A stretch of DNA of 64,000 bases from Bombilactobacillus bombi (GTDB taxonomy: Bacteria; Bacillota; Bacilli; Lactobacillales; Lactobacillaceae). A program made the translations under genes and the position numbers. Positions 47,544 through 57,400 of the stretch are shown here, piece after piece (the first letter of the stretch is position 1; every line of letters starts with the position of its first letter). The notes under the pieces were generated by a model that worked only from the letters and a program-made list of their open reading frames with translations, was not told the origin of the DNA and did not search any database. Location of the stretch: the NCBI RefSeq assembly GCF_003522965.1, contig NZ_CP031513.1, positions 1,302,001 through 1,366,000 of the forward strand, given 5' to 3'.

Positions 47544-48686
47544 CTAATTGTCTTCAGAATCGACCTCTGTTACATAATCACTATTAACATTTTTTCCATA
47601 GATTATATAAGATTGATTGATTTCCGAATCAAAATCAAAATTATTATATTGTTCATTTAAACGATTAAGTTTAGTTTCTTCATTGTTGAGCGTAATAGGA
47701 TCACGACCGACACCACGCCGAATTTTATTAGATACTCGCTGCAATTCTGAAGTAGGCGCAATTTCATAAGATAGTCCATCAATAGTGGCCCCATGACCTT
47801 GTAAATGGTCTGATTCCATTTTTTGGGCAGCATCACGATATGATTGCATTAAGGTGGTAATGTCATTAAAAGAAAGATCGGTACTCATGGAACCAGAAAT
47901 ACTGTCTAACAGTTTTTGCATATTCGGCAAAGCACTCAAAGAAAGCGTCTTTTTGACAATGGCCATAATGACTTGACGTTGGCGTTTTTGGCGGCCATAA
48001 TCTCCCTCTGGATCTTCATAACGCATCCGTGCATAAGACAGACTTTGCTTACCGGTAATGACTTGTTTGCCTTTTTTGAAACTACTGCCATCATAACTAA
48101 AGGCAAAGGGTGAATCAACTGTAATGCCTTCAACGGCATCCACAATTTTAGGCAATGAATGAAAATCCATCGTTACATAATGGTCAATATGAATATCTAA
48201 TAATTTTTCGACAGTTTTCATGGCGGCGGCTTCTTTACCAAGATTATAAGCTGAATTTATCTTTTGAATAACTCTTTTGCTATTCTTAATACCATAAATT
48301 TCTGCTAAGGTATCGCGTGGAATACTCATTAAAACTGTTTTTTTAGTTTTAGGATTGACGGTAGCTAGAATCATTGTATCCGAATTACCCCGATCTGTTC
48401 GTCCTTCATCACCAGTATCAACCCCCAATAACAAAATTGTTACTGGCTTACCTTCAGCAATAGTATGCGAAATATGCGTTTTATCAGTCGGATGATAAGC
48501 ATTGCCTAAAGCGTTACTAGCCTGAGAATAAATTCGAAATCCATAAGCACCTACCACAAAAATAGCCATTAAAATAATTAATAAGCTCATTTTTAAAATT
48601 GGATGACGATAGTCTTGATGCTCATTGCGTAAATATATACGTTGATTTCGGTGCAAAAATGCTTTTTTCGGGTCTTGATTGTCCAT
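47544..48686 (-). CDS. LytR-CpsA-Psr (LCP) family wall glycopolymer ligase
   Basis: A 380-aa membrane-anchored enzyme: cytoplasmic N-terminus of about 30 residues, one membrane helix (SLLIILMAIFVVGAYGF), then the LCP domain. ILLLGVDTGDEGRTDRGNSDTM and VLMSIPRDT contain the conserved Asp and Arg residues that bind the polyprenyl-pyrophosphate and Mg. The late RMRYEDPEGDYGRQKRQRQVI is typical too. It joins teichoic acids or capsule to peptidoglycan. It follows the racemase gene by 71 nt. Confidence 0.93.
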   Translation of the reverse strand: MDNQDPKKAFLHRNQRIYLRNEHQDYRHPILKMSLLIILMAIFVVGAYGFRIYSQASNALGNAYHPTDKTHISHTIAEGKPVTILLLGVDTGDEGRTDRGNSDTMILATVNPKTKKTVLMSIPRDTLAEIYGIKNSKRVIQKINSAYNLGKEAAAMKTVEKLLDIHIDHYVTMDFHSLPKIVDAVEGITVDSPFAFSYDGSSFKKGKQVITGKQSLSYARMRYEDPEGDYGRQKRQRQVIMAIVKKTLSLSALPNMQKLLDSISGSMSTDLSFNDITTLMQSYRDAAQKMESDHLQGHGATIDGLSYEIAPTSELQRVSNKIRRGVGRDPITLNNEETKLNRLNEQYNNFDFDSEINQSYIIYGKNVNSDYVTEVDSEDN

Positions 48687-48757
48687 TATTTAACCTCAAT
48701 ATCTTAATGAATTTAACACATTAAAAATTTCACATCCATTGAATACTTCAATAAAGG

Positions 48758-49501
48758 TTAATCAGCCAGACCATTTTTAATGGTGATTGTTTTCCCAGCA
48801 CGTACTTTTAATGCCAGTTCAATACTTTTATCGACAATAATGCTTTGTGCATCAATGATTAAAGCATCATGATCTGCTGCCTTTTCTTGGGCTAATGATA
48901 ATTCTGTACAGCCTAAAATAACTGCTTCTGCACCAAATTCTTGCTGCATTCGCCTTATTATTTGATGGTATAGTGGTGCATCTACTACGCCTTTAGTCTT
49001 AATATTATCATAAATTAATGTCATTACATCGGCTTGCAACTGCTTGTCACCTAATGTGTAATCATAATTTTGTTGTTGTAATTCTTGTTCATAAATTCCA
49101 TCAGCTAAAGTTCCTTGAGTGGCAATCAATCCGACGCGCTTGATGTCTGGATATTGTGCTTTTAAAGTTGCAATTGCTGTGCGGGGCATATGCAAAAGAG
49201 GCACAGTCGTAGCTTGTTGCAACTGCTCGTAAAAATAATGCGCCGTGTTACAAATAATAACCATAAAAGCTGGATTTAATTGACTTTGCTGTTGTATATC
49301 ATCTAATAAAGCTGGATAAAAACTAGGTTTGGTTCGATCTAAAATATAACTTGTGCGATCTGGCACCGTAGCATGGTTCACTAGAATATAATCCAAAAAG
49401 TCCTGATCACAATCCGTCGGGGTACGCTGATTCAAAAGACGCAAGTAACTTTCTGTTGCCGCTGTCCCCATGCCACCAATTATTGTAAAGAAATCTCGCA
49501 T
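48758..49501 (-). CDS. Aspartate/glutamate racemase family protein
   Basis: A 247-aa enzyme of the YgeA/aspartate racemase branch. Both catalytic cysteines are seen: VIICNTAHYF (about residue 87) and VILGCTELSLA (about residue 200), with GGMGTAATESYL at the N-terminus. It makes D-aspartate or D-glutamate. Placement 9 nt after murE suggests it feeds peptidoglycan; in lactobacilli with Lys-D-Asp crossbridges D-Asp is a wall precursor. Confidence 0.9.
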   Translation of the reverse strand: MRDFFTIIGGMGTAATESYLRLLNQRTPTDCDQDFLDYILVNHATVPDRTSYILDRTKPSFYPALLDDIQQQSQLNPAFMVIICNTAHYFYEQLQQATTVPLLHMPRTAIATLKAQYPDIKRVGLIATQGTLADGIYEQELQQQNYDYTLGDKQLQADVMTLIYDNIKTKGVVDAPLYHQIIRRMQQEFGAEAVILGCTELSLAQEKAADHDALIIDAQSIIVDKSIELALKVRAGKTITIKNGLAD

Positions 49502-49510
49502 TATTTACTC

Positions 49511-51040
49511 CTATTCTAACTCATTAATTACTTGCTGAGCTACATTAAAGTCATTGGGATAAGGAGTATCAATCCCACGCACCTTTTGATAAGCATCTTC
49601 ACCTTTACCCGCTAAAACAACTAAATCTCCTGGATTACTTTTGGCAATGGCCGTGGCAATGGCTTTTTGGCGATTTAAAATTATTTGCACTTGAACTCGT
49701 TCATGATCAATGTGTTGATCGATTTCGGCCGCTATCTTTTGAGGATCTTCAAATCCAGGATCATCCGTCGTCAAATAGGCTTCATCTGCATATTCACTTA
49801 AAGCTTTACCAAAACCCGCACGGCGCGACACACCTTTATTACCTGTGCTGCCAACAACTACAATGATTTTTGATTGTGGTTCTTTGCGTTGTAAAAAGCT
49901 CAACAAAGCCTTCATGCTGCCATAATTATGTGCATAATCTATATAAACTGTGCCATGTTTCTTAGTTTTGATAGTTTCCATTCGTCCTGGAATATGCACA
50001 TCAGTAATAGCAGTTTTGGCCAACTGATAAGGCACTCCCGCTAGACCAGCTCCAATAATCGCTGCAATAGCGTTAGTTTCATTAAAGTCTCCTGCTAAAT
50101 TAATCTCATATTGACCGTCAAGCAACAATTTTTGAGCTTTTGCAGTTTGACTTTGTAAATTCAAACGACTTTGTACTAAAGTACTCTCTTCGCTATGATA
50201 AATAAAATCTGCATTGCTTTCATTGCCACCTTGACGAGCAAAAAGATAGATCTTATTTGCTGGCGTAGTTGCTTGTGCCGCTTGATAAATTTCTAAAAAG
50301 TGATCACTATCACTATTGAGCACACAAATATTAGAATTAACCAACAATTGCAGCTTGCAATGCAAATAGTCCGCAAAGTCAGGATGCTCGTTAGGGCCAA
50401 TATGATCAGGGGTTATATTTAGGAAAAATCCAATATCATACTGTAAACCATAAACTCGATTACGTTTATATGCCTGTGAAGAAACTTCCATAACCAAATG
50501 TGTCATTCCATTATCAACTGCTTGCCGCATTTCTTTAAACAGATCTAATGACTCTGGCGTCGTCAAACTAGATTTGAATCTTTGCTTTGGCTGTGTTCCC
50601 AAGATGCGATCAATTGTTGAAAACAAGGCCGTTTTTTTGTTTGTATAAGCCTGCAAAATACCTTGAGTAAAATAAGCCGATGTTGTCTTGCCTTTCGTCC
50701 CAGTAAAAGCAATAATAAACAATTGATTTTGAGGATAGTCGTAAAAAGCTGCCCCTAAAAGTGCCATAGCTTTTTGGACATCATTAACAATTAAAGCATT
50801 CATCCCTTTAATATCTGGATATTCTTGTTCAGAAACATAGGTTGAAGCCCCATTTTGCTGAGCTTCACGTAAATACTTTTCTTCAAAGTGAGTACCCTTG
50901 CAAAAAAACATCCCATCCTTTTTCACCTGCCGCGAATCATAAGTTACGGCAGTAATTTCATTATCAAAAACTATATCGGCTTTCGTCAATAAATGATGTT
51001 CTTTCAAAAGTAATATACATCCATTTAAAATCAAAGACAT
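49511..51040 (-). CDS. murE: UDP-N-acetylmuramoyl-tripeptide synthetase (MurE, L-lysine type)
   Basis: A 509-aa Mur ligase that adds the third amino acid to UDP-MurNAc-L-Ala-D-Glu. The ATP loop is TGTKGKTTSAYF; the conserved LTPESLDLF and DYAHNYGSM segments follow. The specificity motif reads DDPGFEDP, not the DNPR of meso-DAP enzymes, so L-lysine is the expected substrate, as in most lactobacilli. It is packed between the histidine kinase (2 nt) and the racemase (9 nt), so one operon. Confidence 0.93.
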   Translation of the reverse strand: MSLILNGCILLLKEHHLLTKADIVFDNEITAVTYDSRQVKKDGMFFCKGTHFEEKYLREAQQNGASTYVSEQEYPDIKGMNALIVNDVQKAMALLGAAFYDYPQNQLFIIAFTGTKGKTTSAYFTQGILQAYTNKKTALFSTIDRILGTQPKQRFKSSLTTPESLDLFKEMRQAVDNGMTHLVMEVSSQAYKRNRVYGLQYDIGFFLNITPDHIGPNEHPDFADYLHCKLQLLVNSNICVLNSDSDHFLEIYQAAQATTPANKIYLFARQGGNESNADFIYHSEESTLVQSRLNLQSQTAKAQKLLLDGQYEINLAGDFNETNAIAAIIGAGLAGVPYQLAKTAITDVHIPGRMETIKTKKHGTVYIDYAHNYGSMKALLSFLQRKEPQSKIIVVVGSTGNKGVSRRAGFGKALSEYADEAYLTTDDPGFEDPQKIAAEIDQHIDHERVQVQIILNRQKAIATAIAKSNPGDLVVLAGKGEDAYQKVRGIDTPYPNDFNVAQQVINELE

Positions 51041-51042
51041 GA

Positions 51043-52110
51043 TTATTCTCCTTCGTTAGGGGCAAATTTTTTAGGTAAAATAATATTAAAAACTGTCATT
51101 TTGGTATCTGATTGTGCACTAATCTTCCCACCATGCACTTGAATTAAACTTTGAGCAATTGCCAATCCCAAACCCGTTCCTTCATGGACTGGAGAACGCG
51201 ATTGATCGCCACGATAAAAACGCTCGAATAGGTGTTCTAAGGACGCTTTAGCAATGGGCTCACCATCATTAGCCACTTGAATAAAAACCTGATCTCCTTG
51301 CTCACGAGCACATAACCAGAGATGTTTTGCACCTTTACCATACTGGAGAGCATTTGTAATCAAATTATTTAACACGCGGCCTAATTTTTCAGTATCTGCT
51401 CGCATTATCACAGATTTTTGCGGACTATCGACAATTAGTTGAATTTGAGCTTGTTGTGCTTGCAATTCGAATTCAGCAGCTAACTGTTCTAACATCTGTA
51501 TCATATCAAACTTGCTATAATTTAATTGGATACTAGCTGTACTAGCACGCATATATTCAAACAAGTCATTCACCAGTGATTGTAATTGTTGAGCCTTTTG
51601 AAAGGCAATATGAACATATTTTTGTATGTCGTTAATTGGCGTTTGCGGATTTTGTTCAATCAATCCTAAAAAACCAATAATAGAAGTTAGTGGTGTGCGT
51701 AAATCATGACTAACGTTCGTAATTAAATTATCTTTAGTTAATTCGCTTTGTTGTTGTTGTTCAATAGCAGTTTGCATAGTTTTGGTTACTAATAATAATT
51801 GTTTAATTACCTGTTGCAACCATGGATTGTGCACTTGAATTTGACTTAATTGCTGCACATGTTGGGGATTCAAATTCTGAAATTGTACAATAATTTGTAA
51901 AGACAATAATTGAATATAGCGCTGATGGGCCACTAGTAAACTGATAATTAGGTCTAGTGCCCCAATCACACCTACGACAAACCAACTTATTGTTATTGTT
52001 TTGAAAACATACCAAAACAAAAATTCAAATGCAATTAATAAAAAAAGGGTCCCTAACCCCCAAAATACTACGCTGGCATACTTCTTCGTACTAAGTTTAA
52101 TTTTAGACAT
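51043..52110 (-). CDS. Sensor histidine kinase (short-sensor, VanS/intramembrane type)
   Basis: A 355-aa kinase. Two membrane helices at about residues 13-33 and 38-58 have almost no extracellular loop, so it senses in or at the membrane. The H-box is VSHDLRTPLTSIIGF (about residue 140), then N-box NNLITNALQYG, G1 VANDGEPI, and G2 GTGLGLAI. It phosphorylates the response regulator encoded 3 nt upstream. Its place ahead of murE and the racemase suggests it watches cell-wall state. Confidence 0.92.
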   Translation of the reverse strand: MSKIKLSTKKYASVVFWGLGTLFLLIAFEFLFWYVFKTITISWFVVGVIGALDLIISLLVAHQRYIQLLSLQIIVQFQNLNPQHVQQLSQIQVHNPWLQQVIKQLLLVTKTMQTAIEQQQQSELTKDNLITNVSHDLRTPLTSIIGFLGLIEQNPQTPINDIQKYVHIAFQKAQQLQSLVNDLFEYMRASTASIQLNYSKFDMIQMLEQLAAEFELQAQQAQIQLIVDSPQKSVIMRADTEKLGRVLNNLITNALQYGKGAKHLWLCAREQGDQVFIQVANDGEPIAKASLEHLFERFYRGDQSRSPVHEGTGLGLAIAQSLIQVHGGKISAQSDTKMTVFNIILPKKFAPNEGE

Positions 52111-52113
52111 CTA

Positions 52114-52797
52114 TTAAGCCTCAACTTTATAGCCAACGCCCCAAACTGTTTCGATGACTTTTTCACCGTGGGTAGCTTCTTCCAGTTTATCACGTAGATG
52201 ACTAACATGAACCATCACTGTTTTAGCAGAGATTACACTTTCTTGTTTCCAAACTCGTTCAAAAATTTCATCAGCCGAAAAAACTTGATTAGGATGACTA
52301 GCTAATAAATATAGAATCCCAAACTCTAACGCTGTTAGCTGAACTTTTTGACCACTTTCGGTCAATACTTCATGGGAACTCTTGTTAATGGTAATAGGAC
52401 CAATGTTTAACTTATCTGGAATATCGGCATCACCCGCATGAATTCTGCGCAATAATGACTTAATTCGGGCCATTACTTCGAGTGGATTAAAGGGTTTGAC
52501 AACATAGTCATCAGCTCCAGAAATCAAACCTTGAATTTTGTCAATGTCACTAGTTTTGGCTGAAACAATAATAATTGGAACTTGAGATGTTGCACGCACT
52601 TGTTTCATCACCTCAATACCTGATATATCTGGCATCATAATATCCAAAATTATCAAGTCAATATCAGGATGTTGTTCTAATTTAGATAAAGCCGCTGTCC
52701 CTGAAGTAGCTGCAATGGGTTCATAACCTTCATTGCGAATATAAATACTCAACAGTTCCACAATATCTTGGTCATCATCTACTACCAAAATCTTCAT
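52114..52797 (-). CDS. OmpR/PhoB-family response regulator
   Basis: A 227-aa regulator. The start at 52797 follows GGGGGAG. The receiver has the acidic pair DDD (residues 7-9), the phospho-Asp in LIILDIMMPDISG and the Lys in VVKPFNPLE. The C-terminal winged helix runs from about residue 130 (LTALEFGILYLLASHPNQVFSADEIFERVW). First gene of the TCS-murE-racemase operon. Confidence 0.95.
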   Translation of the reverse strand: MKILVVDDDQDIVELLSIYIRNEGYEPIAATSGTAALSKLEQHPDIDLIILDIMMPDISGIEVMKQVRATSQVPIIIVSAKTSDIDKIQGLISGADDYVVKPFNPLEVMARIKSLLRRIHAGDADIPDKLNIGPITINKSSHEVLTESGQKVQLTALEFGILYLLASHPNQVFSADEIFERVWKQESVISAKTVMVHVSHLRDKLEEATHGEKVIETVWGVGYKVEA

Positions 52798-52861
52798 TAA
52801 CTTCTCCCCCAAAACAATGTCGCTTTCATTATACTAAAGAGTCTCTGGAAAAACCAATTGA

Positions 52862-53830
52862 TTACCGTTGACGATATTTAGCAATAATTGTCAAAATAAG
52901 CATTAAAATTACACAAAAAATTGCTACATAACCACTGCTTCCCAGATTAACTGTTGGCAATTGAAGATACCGACTTCCCCAACTCAAGGCCATTTTTAAA
53001 ATAGCTAAACCGCCTAAATAAACAATTACACTTACTATGGCTCCACGAACAGCCAATTTACGGCCAAAACGACTAGGCATTAAAGAACCCAAAAGCACAA
53101 TCACTGGTCCTAATGCTAACAGCCATAAACCTAAGGAGGGGTTGATTTGTAAATGAAAGTTAAAGTTTAAATACATAATTGCTTGACGAATCATTTGTGA
53201 TAGTGACGGCACCGTTGGACTATTCCAACCAATAGCAACTCCCAACGAATTGTCCGCAAAAAAGCCTGGCCAATAACTCGTACTCCAAGTAATAATTGCC
53301 AAAAAACTAACTATCCATGAACGCCGCGATGTAGTCTTGACAGTTTGATATTTTGGTGGCTGAATCGGAACTGGAATGGTCGCATCACGAACTTTAGTAT
53401 TAGTTTTAGTGTTTAAAACCCGTTGTACTTTAGTCTCTTCTTCATGTTCTACGCGGCGAAACATTAATTTTAATTTTGCGTCTAAAGGAGCTGCTTGATG
53501 GTTAGCAAAGATATAACCCCAAATTATCATGCCAATAGCCACGACAACACTAATAATTTTGCCTACATAAATATAGGTTAAAATCACCAATAAAACTACC
53601 AGCGAGACAGTAATTAAATTATGTTTTAACCAATTCAAATACTGCAAAAGCGGACTTGTTAAGGGTGCTTGTTGGTGCTGATGTGCTTGTACTCGAGACA
53701 AATGTTGGGATTTGATTTCTTTTGTAACTGCAGCTGTGGCTGACTTTTTTTGAGGCAAATGATAACCACATTGTGGGCAAACTTTATAATCAGAAGCTAA
53801 TTTAAAACCACAATTAGGACAATATTTCAT
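52862..53830 (-). CDS. Zinc-ribbon membrane protein (hypothetical)
   Basis: A 322-aa protein. The N-terminal zinc ribbon is MKYCPNCGFKLASDYKVCPQCGYHLP (two CxxC pairs; residues 4-22). A basic Gln/His-rich stretch follows, then two helices near residues 75-110, a cytosolic loop and at least four more helices. Zinc-ribbon plus multi-helix proteins of this type are common in lactobacilli and not characterised. It precedes the response regulator by about 64 nt and may be co-transcribed. Confidence 0.7.
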   Translation of the reverse strand: MKYCPNCGFKLASDYKVCPQCGYHLPQKKSATAAVTKEIKSQHLSRVQAHQHQQAPLTSPLLQYLNWLKHNLITVSLVVLLVILTYIYVGKIISVVVAIGMIIWGYIFANHQAAPLDAKLKLMFRRVEHEEETKVQRVLNTKTNTKVRDATIPVPIQPPKYQTVKTTSRRSWIVSFLAIITWSTSYWPGFFADNSLGVAIGWNSPTVPSLSQMIRQAIMYLNFNFHLQINPSLGLWLLALGPVIVLLGSLMPSRFGRKLAVRGAIVSVIVYLGGLAILKMALSWGSRYLQLPTVNLGSSGYVAIFCVILMLILTIIAKYRQR

Positions 53831-53971
53831 GGTTGTTTTCTCCTTTTAAATTACCAAATTGAATCTAAGGAAACTTCAGTATAACTTAACTACTTTTAAA
53901 ATCCTACTATTATGGTTATGGTAATCTAAAACTATGAATTTTCTATGATGTTCATGAGTTCTTATTGGCAA

Positions 53972-54006
53972 AGAGGCTGGAACAAACAAGTTGTCTCAGC
54001 CTCTAA
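53972..54006. terminator. Hairpin of the AGAGGCTG...CAGCCTCT type
   Basis: AGAGGCTG / CAGCCTCT arms downstream of a small membrane-protein gene on the minus strand; weak T-run. Related in design to the hairpins at 8834 and 29573. Confidence 0.6.
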
Positions 54007-54014
54007 ATATTAGA

Positions 54015-54173
54015 TTAATTACGATTACTCCATAAATAAAAAATTGTTGTTAGTGCTAAGCCCGCGTTGCTAATAATTAATGCTAGTGACTGTTGTTTTA
54101 AAACCCAACAAATTAATGATGCAACTAGACAAAGAATGGCAATTGTACCGATTAATAAATTTTTTCTTTCCAT
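54015..54173 (-). CDS. Small membrane protein of 52 aa (hypothetical)
   Basis: A 52-aa protein with a strong GGAGGAG ribosome site before the ATG at 54173. It has two hydrophobic stretches: residues 5-24 (NLLIGTIAILCLVASLICWVL, within a helix) and about 29-46 (LALIISNAGLALTTIFYLW), with a short basic end. No family recognised. Two clean helices, a good ribosome site and a hairpin after the stop support a real gene. It lies between the zinc-ribbon gene and surface protein B. Confidence 0.65.
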   Translation of the reverse strand: MERKNLLIGTIAILCLVASLICWVLKQQSLALIISNAGLALTTIFYLWSNRN

Positions 54174-54344
54174 TTCAAACTCCTCCAAGAATCCTCAGAT
54201 TATAGTAGCTATTTATTTTGAATCCTAAAGTAATTGTAACTGCAATTATGTAACAGCAGTAAAATTCACGCTTTATTCTAAGACATCACTTCCTTAATCT
54301 TCATTATAATACAATATCCATCTTTAGCGATTATCATTTAAATC
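54174..54344. other. Intergenic
   Basis: AT-rich. It holds the promoter of the small membrane gene somewhere; I see no gene. Confidence 0.4.
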
Positions 54345-54374
54345 AAAAAACAAGACAAAATATGTCTTGTTTTT
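54345..54374 (-). terminator. Terminator of surface protein B
   Basis: Stem AAAAACAAGACA / TGTCTTGTTTTT, symmetrical, T-rich on both strands. Confidence 0.88.
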
Positions 54375-54402
54375 AGGGAAAATTTTATAGTTCTATATAA
54401 AT

Positions 54403-57400
54403 TTAAATACTATCTGTCACTGTCCATTCTAGCTCTCCTACATAGTTACCCAGCCGCTGATGAGATTGAGTTTTCATAAATAAGCCAGCTTGCTGTTGAT
54501 TAAATTGATTCCACCAATTATCAGCTAGTTTAATGTGTTGAATAGAATCATTTAAATTTGCATCAATCGGACCAGAACTAAAAATTTCTAAATCACTATC
54601 CGTTAGATTTTGTGTTTTATTACCTTTAAATTGCAAGGCTGAATCCCACAGTCCGTTAACATGTTTGACATAGACATGTAAATTTTGACCCTTAATTGGT
54701 AAATAATTCAAAATCAAATTGTCTCGAACTGCCGTTTGATTCACAATTGCATATTCGTTATTAGTTCCTTCGAAAGCTACATGCTTATCACCATAATCAA
54801 TGATATTGGGTACAATTAATTGCAGCAAATATACATCACCAATGGCAACAGGCGCAATCGTCGCTAATTTAACATTTTGCTGTTGACTATTCAAATCACT
54901 TTCCAGCGTAATCGGTGATAAATTAGCATTCGGGACATTACTAATACTCAAATTAGTCGTAATTTCAAATTTAATATTCTTTTTAAAATAACCATTTTCT
55001 ACAACGGCACTGTTTTTATAACTATCAGCCGTGTATTTCATATTATAATTAAAGTTTTTAATTTCTAATTTATTATTGGTGCCAATTTCCGTGATGACTA
55101 ATGTAGAGTTATTACGATATAAGTTATAGTCTTTGGAAGTATTAGCGCCCTTGTCCCTTTCATTCTTACGTACGAACATAAAATTACTAATTGGTGCCGT
55201 TTGGTCTTTGGGCGTAAAAGTATTCTTCTCTAAATAGCGACCCATAGGCATTTTATCTTTGATGCGATCAGTGTTAGTCGCATCATCATGCGTAATTGTA
55301 ATATCTTTGTTAGACTTTGGACGATATTGTTGAACTTGGCGTTGGCCGGCATAAGCAGGCAAATTTAACACATTGTATTGCCAATTAAAGACATCCCCTT
55401 GTTCGCTAGTGGTGGCCTTATTCTCATCATAAGCATGATTAACTGGCGTTGAATTATCTTGCGCTGTAAAAGCAATCTTATGCTGACCTGCCGCAACAGC
55501 CTTGCCGATATTCCAATGATAATCAGTTTTCTTTTTTAAGTTAATAGGTTTAATACTTCCAGTTACATCGGTAGTAGCATCAACTTTACCAGTTAGCGTC
55601 AATGTGGGAATTATAGATGAGTTAAAGTTCTCATCACCATCATAATAAGATATTGGCACTTGAATATCTTCACCTAAAAGAAAATCTTTCGGAGCTTGAG
55701 TGGCCATCGAAAGGTTACGAACATAAATCGTTGACAATGGCGATGACTGAAAGTTAGTCACTGTGCTTGTCAAAATTTGATCGGTGGCCTTTAAATATAA
55801 CGGCTGTTTATGACTTGCATTGTAATTATCAATCAACTTATGCAAATCAAAAGTGACGCGATGAGCAAACTTCATAGAGGATCCCACTCCACCTAAAGTA
55901 GGATCCCAACTTCCACCATCCCACTGAACATCTTTTGGATCTAAATATTTTGGATGCTTATTTTCAAAATCAGCAGCGATAGTAGCCGAAGTACTGTCTT
56001 GATATTTAGGAATAGCTTGTCCCAAATTAGGATTAGGTATTTGATTACCCTTATCATCTTTCGCATACAAACTCAAATTACCAAAATTATCATTCAAAAT
56101 ATTGGGGGTAATAGGATTGGTTAGTTCGGCAATGGCTGGGTTGGTATAATTCGAGTTAGCTTTTTGCTCAGCTTCTTGATTATTAGTCATCGTTCCCAAA
56201 TCAATATAAAGATACTTGCTTTGAGGATTTTTCGGATCAGGGTTCGGATTGAGACGTTTGACTTGAACTCTTACTAGTGGTGGTGTCGGTTGAAATTCTG
56301 GATAATTTGAATCATGGGCATAATTAGTATCATAGTCAGCCCATTCATCGCCGCCACTCTGACCATTAATATTCCAACTCGAAGTTTCTTTGCTGGGATA
56401 AACTATATTGGAATCTTTGTTTAAGATTAAAGAAGGTCCCGGCAGATCCGACAAACTAATATACCGAAATTCTTTACCTAACATTTTGAACATGGCCAAT
56501 TTTAAGGGTTTTAACCCATCAGCATCTCGTGCTTGAATGACCTTAGTATTATCAACAAATAATAGGGGATCAATTAAATTTTGTGTAAAAGGCAATTCTA
56601 CTCGTTGAACTCGAATGGGACCATCTACACCAGTTCCCATACCAAGTTTTACATCTTCAGATTGTCCCGTTGGTCCCACAATTTCTTGTCCATTACCCTT
56701 AGCCGCTTGATTATTACCTTCGGCTCTAATCTTTGTGTCATAAACTTCAATATCGGAACTAGAATCTGGATAAGCTGTATTCAAAATACTTTTAGGCAGA
56801 ACTACGTTGGTCCCTCGAGGAATCGTCAACTTTCCACCTAAAGAGATATCCCTCGAAAGCGTCGTCACGGTTGAATTACCCCTGGCATAAACTAAGGCAC
56901 TAGCATCACAGGGATCTTTGCGTAAATCTAAGCTCACATTAGTAGGGTTGACAATATTAACATGAATTTTACCCTGCGCGAACAACAAATTCAGCGGATG
57001 ATTAGCACTATGATTATTATCTGCTACTTCTAGATTAAAGATACCACCAGTCCGCACATTAATAATCATCCCAGAACCAACATTCATCAGGCCACCACCA
57101 TTGCTGCCACTACTGGTATCATAATTGCCTAAATCATAGGCTTTCATATTAAATGTTCCATTAGCGAGTTCAGCATCACCTGAAGAAAAATAAACTAAGG
57201 CTTTATTACTAAAAATTTGTCCATGACTATCAATATTAATTTGTGGAGAAGGTTTGTCTTTAACTTTATTAAACACTAATTGGGCTTTTGAACTTTCCAT
57301 ATCAATTGCCCCACAAGGATATTGATATTGAGGATGATTTTCTACAGCTGCTCTGGGCACGTTAGGCACAGTTCCATTCGGTATTGGATTATAATCAGTA

